The position numbers were made by a program, and so were the translations under genes. The notes beneath the pieces are model-generated. The model saw only the letters and a program-made list of their open reading frames with translations, was not told where the DNA came from and made no database searches. Shown in pieces: positions 26,844 through 34,416 of a stretch of DNA of 64,000 bases; positions within the stretch are counted from its first letter, which is position 1; each line of letters begins with the position of its first letter. Source of the stretch: Pseudomonas fragi (GTDB taxonomy: Bacteria > Pseudomonadota > Gammaproteobacteria > Pseudomonadales > Pseudomonadaceae); the NCBI RefSeq assembly GCF_002269505.1, contig NZ_NQKQ01000022.1, positions 1 through 64,000 of the forward strand. Direction: 5' to 3'.

Positions 26844-27386
26844 ATGCCTCACTGGCTGGTAATTGACCTGGAAGCCACTACCGATGATGGCGGCTGGCCC
26901 CTGGTGGAAATGGAAGTGATCGAGATCGGCGCCAGCGTGGTCACCCGCGCAGGCCGTGAGGTGGATCATTTTCAGCGTTTTATTCGCCCGCAACGTCGCC
27001 CCCTGTTGACCCCTTTCTGTCGACAGCTGACCCGCATCACCCAGGCCAATATTGATGCCGCTGCGTCGATGACGACGGTTTGGGAGCAATTTGAACGCTG
27101 GCTCGGCCAGCACCTGCCCAAACTTGAAGGCTGGGCCAGCTGGGGCGAGTACGACCGCAAACAACTGGAGCAGGAATGGCACCACAAGCAACTGCACAGT
27201 GCCCTGCTGCAATTGCCGCACATGAACCTCAAGCAGCAATTTGCCAGGGCCCGCCAGCTAAAGCAGCCGCTGGGCCTTAACAGCGCGCTGCAACTGGCCG
27301 GAATGCAATTCAATGGTCAACAGCACCGGGCCCTGGAAGATGCCCGCAATACTGCGCGTTTATTGCCCTTGGTGCTCAAGGGATAA
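26844..27386 (+). CDS. DEDDh-type 3'-5' exonuclease
   Basis: A 180-residue exonuclease-fold protein. The metal-binding residues can be read in DLEATTDD...EVIEIGA (motif I), WGEYDRKQLE (motif II) and HRALEDARNTARL (motif III). It is related to the ERI-1/KapD and DnaQ exonucleases and probably trims RNA or DNA 3' ends. It is a single-domain protein, so not a polymerase epsilon subunit. Substrate unknown. Confidence 0.85.
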   Translation: MPHWLVIDLEATTDDGGWPLVEMEVIEIGASVVTRAGREVDHFQRFIRPQRRPLLTPFCRQLTRITQANIDAAASMTTVWEQFERWLGQHLPKLEGWASWGEYDRKQLEQEWHHKQLHSALLQLPHMNLKQQFARARQLKQPLGLNSALQLAGMQFNGQQHRALEDARNTARLLPLVLKG

Positions 27387-27466
27387 CGACCATAAAAGGG
27401 CGTGACGGGATAAAACCGCTTCTGCATACTGGCCAGCCCTTTTTTAGCCCATTCCGAGGAATCGCC

Positions 27467-27748
27467 ATGTTTAAAGTCAACGAATACTTCGACGGCACCG
27501 TCAAGTCGATTGCCTTCGCCCAAACCGAAGGCAAGGCCACCATTGGCGTCATGGCTGCGGGTGAATACGAGTTTGGCACTGCCGAGCGAGAAATCATGCA
27601 CGTGGTTTCGGGCGAGCTGAGCGTCAAGCTGCCGGGCAGCAGCGATTATGAAACCTTCAAGACCGGCAGCCAGTTCAACGTGCCGGCCAACAGCAAGTTC
27701 CAGCTCAAGGTCGCAGTGGACACCGCCTACCTGTGTGAGTACCGCTAA
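27467..27748 (+). CDS. ppnP: Pyrimidine/purine nucleoside phosphorylase
   Basis: A 93-residue cupin-fold enzyme of the PpnP (YaiE, formerly DUF1255) family, which phosphorolyses several nucleosides to base and ribose-1-phosphate. The family blocks YFDGTVKSIAF, TIGVMAAGEYEFGTAERE and FNVPANSKFQL are all visible and the length is standard. The start follows GAGGAA. It is convergent with the ABC exporter, 11 bases apart. Confidence 0.93.
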   Translation: MFKVNEYFDGTVKSIAFAQTEGKATIGVMAAGEYEFGTAEREIMHVVSGELSVKLPGSSDYETFKTGSQFNVPANSKFQLKVAVDTAYLCEYR

Positions 27749-27759
27749 GCAATACCGCG

Positions 27760-29517
27760 TCAGTTGCCTGCATTGAACTGCAACGCCGCCAGCCGTGCAT
27801 ACAGCGGGTTGGCGGCGATCAATTGGGCATGGGTGCCAATGGCGACCAGCTTGCCCTGATCCATCACCGCAATACGATCAGCATTCTGTACAGTGGCCAG
27901 ACGATGGGCAATCACCAGCGTGGTGCGGCCTTGCATCAGGCTCGGCAAGGCCTGCTGGATCAAATGCTCGCTCTGGGCATCAAGTGCACTGGTAGCCTCG
28001 TCCAGCAACAGGATCGGCGCATCCACCAGCAACGCCCGGGCAATCGCCAGACGTTGGCGCTGACCGCCCGACAGCCCCAGGCCACCATCACCCAGGTGAG
28101 TTTTATAGCCCTCAGGCATCTGCAGAATAAAGTCGTGGGCGTGGGCAATTCGCGCCGCCGCTTCGACCTGCTCATCGCTGGCAGCAGCATTGCCATAACG
28201 GATGTTGTCTTCAATCGTGCCAAAAAACAGCGCAGGTGTTTGCGCCACCAGGGCAAAACAACGACGCAGGTCATGCGGATCAAGCTGGGTGATCGGCTGC
28301 CCTTCAAGCAGGATTTGCCCCTGCTGCGGATCGTAAAAGCGCAGCAACAAGTCGAACAATGTCGACTTGCCCGCCCCGGAAGGGCCGACCAGTGCCAGGG
28401 TTTCTCCCGCATTAACCGTCAGGCTCAGACCATCAATTGCATGACTTTCGGGCCGTGACGGGTAGGCAAAACGCAGGTTTTCCAGCTGAAGGTTACCTTC
28501 TACCCGTGCGGGCAAAACGCGTAAACCCGTGCTCGGTGGCAAAATCAGGCTTTTGGCTTGCAGCAGCTCGGCAATCCGCTCGGCTGCGCCCGCCGCCTGC
28601 TGCAACTCGCCAATCACCTCACTCAGCGTGCCGAATGCACTGCCCACCACCAAGCTGTAAAACACAAAGGCGGCCAGCTCGCCGCCAGTGATGCGCCCCG
28701 CGATCACGTCCATGCCGCCGACCCACAGCATGACCCCTACAGCCCCCAGCACCAGCAAGATCACCAGAGTGATCAACCACGCCCGTTGCAGGATACGTTT
28801 ACGTGCAGTGGCAAACGCATGCTCAACGGTACTAGCAAAACGCTGCTGGTCTTGCTGTTGGTGGTTGTAGGCCTGCACCGTCTTGATCTGACCCAGAGCC
28901 TCGGCCACATAGCTGCCGACATCGGCAATCCGGTCCTGACTCTGGCGCGACAGGCTGCGTACCCGACGACCAAAAAACAGAATCGGCACCAGAACCAGTG
29001 GCAAGGCGACCACCACAATACTGGTGAGCTTGGGGTTGGTGACAAACAACAGCACCACGCCGCCGATCACCATCAGGCTGTTGCGCAAGAACAAGGACAG
29101 CGACGAACCAATCACCGACTGCAGCAACGTGGTGTCGGTGGTCAAACGCGACTGGATTTCCGAGCTGCGGTTGTTTTCATAAAAGCCCGGATGCAAGCCG
29201 ATCAGATGGTTGAACACCTGACGCCGAATATCGGCGACCACCCGCTCGCCGATCCATGACACCAGATAAAAACGCACGAAAGTGCCCACTGACAAGCCCA
29301 GCACCAGCAACAGAAAAAAGCCGATTGACTGGTTAAGCAACTGCGGCGACTGGGTCATGAAACCCTTGTCGACCAATAGACGAATACCCTGCCCCATCGA
29401 CAAGGTAATACCCGCCGTAACAATCAGCGCCAGCAGGGCGCCAAAGGCCTGCCAGCGATAAGGCGCAATAAAATGAATTGCCAGACGAATGGCGCGGCGA
29501 TGACGGGAAGAAAGCAT
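27760..29517 (-). CDS. ABC transporter (fused membrane and ATPase domains, MsbA-like exporter)
   Basis: A 585-residue half-transporter with six transmembrane segments in residues about 20-310. The ATPase domain has Walker A GPSGAGKST, signature LSGGQRQRLAIARALL, Walker B ILLLDEATSALD and the switch histidine IAHRLAT. It would act as a homodimer exporting lipids or drugs. True MsbA is usually linked to lpxK, which is absent here, so this is a paralogue of unknown substrate. The start MLSSRHRR is chosen because upstream residues are not family-like. Confidence 0.9.
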   Translation of the reverse strand: MLSSRHRRAIRLAIHFIAPYRWQAFGALLALIVTAGITLSMGQGIRLLVDKGFMTQSPQLLNQSIGFFLLLVLGLSVGTFVRFYLVSWIGERVVADIRRQVFNHLIGLHPGFYENNRSSEIQSRLTTDTTLLQSVIGSSLSLFLRNSLMVIGGVVLLFVTNPKLTSIVVVALPLVLVPILFFGRRVRSLSRQSQDRIADVGSYVAEALGQIKTVQAYNHQQQDQQRFASTVEHAFATARKRILQRAWLITLVILLVLGAVGVMLWVGGMDVIAGRITGGELAAFVFYSLVVGSAFGTLSEVIGELQQAAGAAERIAELLQAKSLILPPSTGLRVLPARVEGNLQLENLRFAYPSRPESHAIDGLSLTVNAGETLALVGPSGAGKSTLFDLLLRFYDPQQGQILLEGQPITQLDPHDLRRCFALVAQTPALFFGTIEDNIRYGNAAASDEQVEAAARIAHAHDFILQMPEGYKTHLGDGGLGLSGGQRQRLAIARALLVDAPILLLDEATSALDAQSEHLIQQALPSLMQGRTTLVIAHRLATVQNADRIAVMDQGKLVAIGTHAQLIAANPLYARLAALQFNAGN

Positions 29518-29769
29518 GGGAGGGTATCCGCAGTGAGGATCAGCGTAAAAAGCCTTACACAGCCTACAACGAAGTTCGCCTAAGACTGGTAAACCTTTCT
29601 CACTCGTTTTGAATATGACCCGCAACCACAAAGCCTAGACAGTAATGTTCTAAAGTCGCACTGGAAGTTTCAGGATATTTCTGTTGGACTGGGGTGGTCG
29701 CCAAGTTTGTAACAGCTTGGTCATTAAACGGATCTACAGTAGCGCTACACCCTGATGAGGAGACAGGCC

Positions 29770-29946
29770 ATGGATTTGCAACAGAACGCTCAAGCCGTAC
29801 CGGTGATTCGCACCCAACCACAGCAATCCTTGGGGTGCGCATTTATCGACGAGAATGGTCAGGAAATTCTGATCACCGAGGCGATGATTCAGGACGCCTG
29901 CCACGAGCTGGAGCAACGCCTGGTCAAGCCATCGCGCAAGGGCTGA
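29770..29946 (+). CDS. Small conserved Pseudomonas protein (PA1571-like)
   Basis: A 58-residue acidic/helical protein with the recognisable core GCAFIDENGQEILITEAMIQDACHELE. It resembles the PA1571 family of small Pseudomonas proteins, whose role is not known. The ATG at 29770 has GAGGAGACAGG just upstream; a longer start at 29755 would consume that ribosome site. A strong terminator follows 50 bases after its stop, showing it is a monocistronic gene. Confidence 0.75.
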   Translation: MDLQQNAQAVPVIRTQPQQSLGCAFIDENGQEILITEAMIQDACHELEQRLVKPSRKG

Positions 29947-29995
29947 TCCTTGCCTACAAGACCTAGTTCATGAATAAACAGCATTCGCATCACTG

Positions 29996-30026
29996 ACCGG
30001 CCCTACTGCGTAAGGCCGGTTTTTTT
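29996..30026 (+). terminator. Rho-independent terminator
   Basis: ACCGGCC (29996-30002) pairs with GGCCGGT (30014-30020) and is followed by seven T residues. It ends the small gene at 29770-29946, just before the convergent pdxB stop. Confidence 0.88.
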
Positions 30027-30039
30027 ATGCCCGGGGTTA

Positions 30040-31182
30040 TCAGACCAGTACGGCGCCAAGGGCTTTGACCAACTGCTTCAAGGCCATCGAATCGCCTGCA
30101 ATATGCACCGGCAAGCCTTCGATTTCACGACGAATCGGGTACTGCTTGCGCAAACCGTCAAATGCCAGCTTTTGCTCTTGGACAGTACCGATCAGGCTGC
30201 GGCGAAAGTCTGCATCGTCACGGCGCGGGTCGTAAACACCACGACACAGCATGCCCAGGGCCCATGCCGGGTCGCTGTCAGCGCTCAACTCAACCTTGGC
30301 CAGCCAGGGCGCAGGCAGCAAATCGGCGAGTTTGACCTGAAGCGGTTGGCCAAGGAACTCGCACAGCGCCTGATAAACCTGCGCCGTGCCCCGCTGCTTG
30401 CCATCAAGGCTGTAGCCGGCAATGTGCGGGGTCGCCAGCACGCACAGATCCGCCAGTTCGCGGTCTACTTGCGGCTCGCCTTCCCATACATCCAGCACCG
30501 CTTGCAGATCCTCGCGGCGGGTCAGCACTTCACGCAGCGCAGCATTGTCCACCACTGGGCCGCGGCTGGCGTTGATCAACCAGGTACCCGGTTTGAGCTG
30601 CTCAAGACGCTGCTGATCGAGCAGGTGCCAGGTCGGGTAATCGCCGCTCTTGTCCAGCGGAGTGTGCAGGCTAAGCACGTCACACTGTTCGATGATCTGC
30701 TCCAGACCGACGTAACCAGCGCCCTCGGCCGCTTCACGCACCGGGTCGCAAACCAGCACGTTGAAACCCAGTGAACGCAGGACATTGACCAGCCGCCCGC
30801 CCACTTCCCCGGCGCCAACTACGCCATAGGTGCGCTGGGTCAAATCGGCGCCTTCTATTTCGGCCAGTGTCAGCAGGCTGCCAAGCACGTAATCCACTAC
30901 GCCACGGGCATTACAACCCGGTGCGCTGGACCACTGGATACCGGCCTGCTGAAAGTAGTCCAGCGCCAGGTGATCGGTGCCGATGGTGCAGGTTCCCACA
31001 AACCGTACCGCGCTACCTTCGAGCAGCTCGCGATCCACTTTGGTCACCGAGCGCACCAGCAAAATGTCGGCGTCATGTACGTCTGCGCGGTTGATCTGGC
31101 GCCCCGGCAAGCGGCGTATTTCACCGAAGTCAGCAAAAAATTCTTCGATCAGCGGAATATTTTCGTCAGCAACAATCAACAT
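30040..31182 (-). CDS. pdxB: Erythronate-4-phosphate dehydrogenase
   Basis: A 380-residue NAD-dependent enzyme of pyridoxal 5'-phosphate synthesis that oxidises 4-phosphoerythronate. It belongs to the D-2-hydroxyacid dehydrogenase superfamily, with Rossmann motif VGAGEVGGRL and catalytic Arg (INASRGPVVD), Glu (VWEGEP) and His (TPHIAGYS). The PdxB-specific dimerisation domain is at the C-terminus. The start MLIVADENIP has a strong AAAGGAG ribosome site. Confidence 0.96.
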   Translation of the reverse strand: MLIVADENIPLIEEFFADFGEIRRLPGRQINRADVHDADILLVRSVTKVDRELLEGSAVRFVGTCTIGTDHLALDYFQQAGIQWSSAPGCNARGVVDYVLGSLLTLAEIEGADLTQRTYGVVGAGEVGGRLVNVLRSLGFNVLVCDPVREAAEGAGYVGLEQIIEQCDVLSLHTPLDKSGDYPTWHLLDQQRLEQLKPGTWLINASRGPVVDNAALREVLTRREDLQAVLDVWEGEPQVDRELADLCVLATPHIAGYSLDGKQRGTAQVYQALCEFLGQPLQVKLADLLPAPWLAKVELSADSDPAWALGMLCRGVYDPRRDDADFRRSLIGTVQEQKLAFDGLRKQYPIRREIEGLPVHIAGDSMALKQLVKALGAVLV

Positions 31183-31356
31183 GGCAGGCTCCTTTCGCGG
31201 AGTGGCAGTGTAGGCGTTGTTACGCGCAATGGGCCAGCCGGGTGTGCAGCTACTTGCGAGCACGTTTACAAAGCACCTACAACTCGATGTTTTCTGACCA
31301 CTTGGTCAGGCGTACAATTGCCGGCTTTGCGCGTTAAACATTGTGGATGCACGCTT

Positions 31357-32757
31357 GTGAACTCTGTCACTCAAACACCCTCCAGCCTCACCGTCAGCCG
31401 TCCGGCCAGGGTGCGTACCGAAGTGCGCGCACTCCTGGCACTCGCCTTCCCGATCATCATTTCGCAAATCGCCACCACGGCCATGGGCTTTGTCGATGCG
31501 GTGATGGCCGGGCGCGTCGGGCCACGCGACCTGGCAGCCGTGGCACTGGGCAACTCGATCTGGGTGCCGGTGTTTTTGCTGATGTCAGGCATTTTACTGG
31601 CGACCACGCCCAAGGTGGCCCAGCGTTTTGGCGCCAACAGCCACGGCGAAATCGGCCCGATCGTGCGCCAGGCTCTGTGGCTGGCCCTGATAACCGGCTT
31701 GTGTGCAGCCCTGATCCTGATCGGTGCAGAACCGCTGCTGCATATGATGAAGGTCGATCCTGAACTGATCACACCGAGCATGGGTTACTTGCACGGGATC
31801 GCCAGCGGCATGCCCGCCGTAGGCCTGTATTGCGTGTTGCGCAACTTCAGTGACGGCCTGGGCAAGACGCGCCCGAGCATGATCCTGGGGCTCAGCGCCC
31901 TGGCGTTGAATATCCCGATCAACTACATCTTCATTTATGGCCATTTTGGCGTGCCGGCCATGGGCGGCGTGGGCTGCGGCTGGGCCACGGCCATTGTGAT
32001 GTGGTTTATGGCCCTGGGCATGGTGGCCTGGACCTACAAGGGCGCCATCTACCAGTCGAGCAAGGTTTACAGCCATTTTGAATGGCCAAACTGGGCAATC
32101 CTCAAGCGTTTGCTCAGCGTCGGCCTGCCGATCGGAATCGCGGTTTTTGCCGAGTCGAGCATTTTTGCGGTGATTGCGCTGTTGATCGGCAGCCTGGGGG
32201 CCACCGTGGTGGCAGGGCATCAGATAGCCCTGAACTTCAGCTCGCTGGTATTTATGATTCCGTACTCACTGGGCATGGCGATTACCGTGCGCGTGGGCCA
32301 GGCCCTGGGCCGTCAGCAACCCCGCGAAGCCCGCTTTGTAGCGGGTGTGGGCATGGGCACCGCACTGGTCTGGGCGGCGATTTCCGCCAGTCTGATCCTG
32401 CTGTTGCGCGAGCAGATTGCCACCGTCTATACCGCCGATCCAATGGTGATCGAGGTCGCGACCATGCTGCTGATGTTTGCTGCGCTGTATCAGTTCTCGG
32501 ACGTGATCCAGGTGACCGCGGCCGGTGCGCTGCGCGGTTATCAGGACACCCGTGTGACGATGATCCTGACCTTGTTTGCTTACTGGGGGATTGGCTTGCC
32601 GGTGGGCTACGCGCTAGGGCTGACCGACTGGTTCGGCCCGGCCAATGGCCCGAGCGGGCTGTGGCAGGGCTTGATCGTCGGCCTGACTTGCGCTGCGCTG
32701 ATGCTGGGCGTGCGCTTGGCGCGCAGTGCGAAAAAGCATATTCGCCGTACCGCGTAA
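31357..32757 (+). CDS. MATE-family multidrug efflux pump (NorM/PmpM-like)
   Basis: A 466-residue cation-coupled antiporter with twelve transmembrane segments. It has the family blocks LALAFPIIISQIATTAMGFVD at the N-terminus and the matching second-half repeat (VGLPIGIAVFAESSIF). It exports fluoroquinolones, dyes and other cationic compounds in its best studied relatives, NorM and P. aeruginosa PmpM. The GTG at 31357 gives the family-typical length; the open frame continues upstream through pdxB antisense without similarity. A 91-bp REPIN follows the stop by 3 bases. Confidence 0.92.
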   Translation: MNSVTQTPSSLTVSRPARVRTEVRALLALAFPIIISQIATTAMGFVDAVMAGRVGPRDLAAVALGNSIWVPVFLLMSGILLATTPKVAQRFGANSHGEIGPIVRQALWLALITGLCAALILIGAEPLLHMMKVDPELITPSMGYLHGIASGMPAVGLYCVLRNFSDGLGKTRPSMILGLSALALNIPINYIFIYGHFGVPAMGGVGCGWATAIVMWFMALGMVAWTYKGAIYQSSKVYSHFEWPNWAILKRLLSVGLPIGIAVFAESSIFAVIALLIGSLGATVVAGHQIALNFSSLVFMIPYSLGMAITVRVGQALGRQQPREARFVAGVGMGTALVWAAISASLILLLREQIATVYTADPMVIEVATMLLMFAALYQFSDVIQVTAAGALRGYQDTRVTMILTLFAYWGIGLPVGYALGLTDWFGPANGPSGLWQGLIVGLTCAALMLGVRLARSAKKHIRRTA

Positions 32758-32760
32758 CCT

Positions 32761-32851
32761 GTAGTCGCTGCCGAAGGCTGCGAGAAGGACCCCTGGGCCT
32801 TCAATATAACGGGTTGCCTCGCAACCCTTCGCAGCCTTCGGCAGCGACTAC
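32761..32851. repeat. REPIN-like palindrome, family A (91 bp)
   Basis: Starts GTAGTCGCTGCCGAAGGCTGCG and ends with the exact inverse, CGCAGCCTTCGGCAGCGACTAC. It is the most symmetric copy in the window. It fills the space between the convergent MATE pump and tusA genes. Confidence 0.9.
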
Positions 32852-32869
32852 AGTTTCAGCAGGATCATC

Positions 32870-33121
32870 TCAATCCTGCTTCTTGCGGATCCAGTACAGG
32901 TAAGTGCCCGCCTCTTCCTGCTGGCCCACCAGTTCATGGTCCAGAAACACGCAGAACTTGGGAATGTCACGGCGGGTCGAAGGATCCGTCGCAATGACTT
33001 TCAACAAGCCGCCCGGCGCCAGGTCGCGAATGTATTGGTGCAGCATCATCACCGGCTCCGGGCAGTTCAGCCCGGTAGCGTCCAGGGTGCCGTCAACCGG
33101 CAGGTCGGTAAAACTCATCAT
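32870..33121 (-). CDS. tusA: Sulfur carrier protein TusA-like
   Basis: An 83-residue SirA/TusA-family protein with the signature LDATGLNCPEPVMM, where Cys20 carries the persulfide. It transfers sulfur for tRNA 2-thiouridine formation and related pathways. Two adjacent ATG codons (33121, 33118) follow GGGGAG; the second has the better spacing. rlmM lies 11 bases upstream, so the two form one operon. Confidence 0.92.
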   Translation of the reverse strand: MMSFTDLPVDGTLDATGLNCPEPVMMLHQYIRDLAPGGLLKVIATDPSTRRDIPKFCVFLDHELVGQQEEAGTYLYWIRKKQD

Positions 33122-33132
33122 TTACTCCCCAA

Positions 33133-34212
33133 TCAGCGAGATTTAGGCTTTTTGACGTCCAGTCGACGCAAATGGCAGGTCACTTCTTCACGGTCGTGGT
33201 ACAGCTGCTTGCAGCCGATTTCAACCTGAATGCCCCGCGCCTTGAAGCCGTCCGCAATACGGTCGAGCAAACGGCGCACTTCGGCATAACGCTGCTTCAT
33301 CGGCAATTTCAAGTTGACAACCGCCTCACGGCAATGACCTTCACCGATCCACTCTTCAAGCATGGCGGCATTGCGCGCCGGTTTCTCAACGATGTCGCAG
33401 ACCATCCAGTCCACGGGCTGCTTGGGCTTGAAGGTAAAACCGTCAGCCATCAGATGCTGCACCAGACCGGTGTCCATCAGGCTTTCAGCCATCGGGCCAT
33501 TGTCGATGGCAGTCACGATCATGCCACGGTTGACCAACTGCCAGGTCCAGCCGCCCGGTGCAGCGCCCAGATCAACGCCGGTCATGTCGCTGTGCAGACG
33601 CTCATCCCATTGGTCGCGCGGGATAAAGTGGTGCCAGGCCTCTTCCAGCTTGAGGGTCGAACGGCTCGGCGCCTCACGCGGAAACTTAAGGCGCGGAATG
33701 CCCATCGGCCACATGGCCGAGTTGCTGGCCGACGCCAGGCCCAGGAACACTTCACGGCCACTTTTAAAGGTCAGCAGCAGGCGCGGCTTGCTGGCATCTT
33801 CCTCTTCAGTCAGTTTGCCGGCTTTGATCAGCGCCTTGCGCAGGTGGCTGTCGAACTTTTTACAGAAATTGGACAGTTCTTTGCCGTCGTTGGTGTCGAC
33901 GATTTCCAGCCACAGGCTACCGCATACCGGGAAATCGGCCATGTGTTCGAGGATCACGCTGATCCGGTCGGTTTCCGGTAGCTCGACAAAGCCGCCACGG
34001 GCCCATTGGCGCGGGAAAATCAGTTCGGCAAAACGCAGACTGTTCATCAGGCGTTCGGCGCCGCCCTCTTCAGTGCACACAAACTCGGCACAGGCAGTGC
34101 TCGGCTTGGCCTTGGCGTAGCCAGACACATTAAGGCGGGCGGCGTGCTCGGCGATTTCCGAGCAGACTTCACCCTCAAACCCGGGTCGGCAGTGCATAAA
34201 AACGGTGTTCAT
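33133..34212 (-). CDS. rlmM: 23S rRNA C2498 2'-O-ribose methyltransferase
   Basis: A 359-residue SAM-dependent enzyme that methylates cytidine 2498 of 23S rRNA. An N-terminal THUMP-like region precedes the Rossmann methyltransferase fold with SAM motif GVDLGAAPGGWTWQLV; the catalytic K-D-K-E set includes the VNLKLPMK lysine. The start MNTVFMHCRPG is that of the family. The gene is first in an operon with tusA. Confidence 0.95.
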   Translation of the reverse strand: MNTVFMHCRPGFEGEVCSEIAEHAARLNVSGYAKAKPSTACAEFVCTEEGGAERLMNSLRFAELIFPRQWARGGFVELPETDRISVILEHMADFPVCGSLWLEIVDTNDGKELSNFCKKFDSHLRKALIKAGKLTEEEDASKPRLLLTFKSGREVFLGLASASNSAMWPMGIPRLKFPREAPSRSTLKLEEAWHHFIPRDQWDERLHSDMTGVDLGAAPGGWTWQLVNRGMIVTAIDNGPMAESLMDTGLVQHLMADGFTFKPKQPVDWMVCDIVEKPARNAAMLEEWIGEGHCREAVVNLKLPMKQRYAEVRRLLDRIADGFKARGIQVEIGCKQLYHDREEVTCHLRRLDVKKPKSR

Positions 34213-34416
34213 TGAATTACTCCTGGGCAACTGGCGGGAATTGGCCGGCTGCGCAACCTTGCTTTGGAGCAAGGTGTGTCACGAAAAGGCGGGCATGATA
34301 ACTGAGTTCGGAACCTGGAGCCCGTATAGACAGTCCAGTTATTAGCCAGCACCCACAATCAGGGCTAGGTTAGAAGCTCTGCTTGTGCCATGTGATCCGT
34401 CTAAAGGAGTCATTTC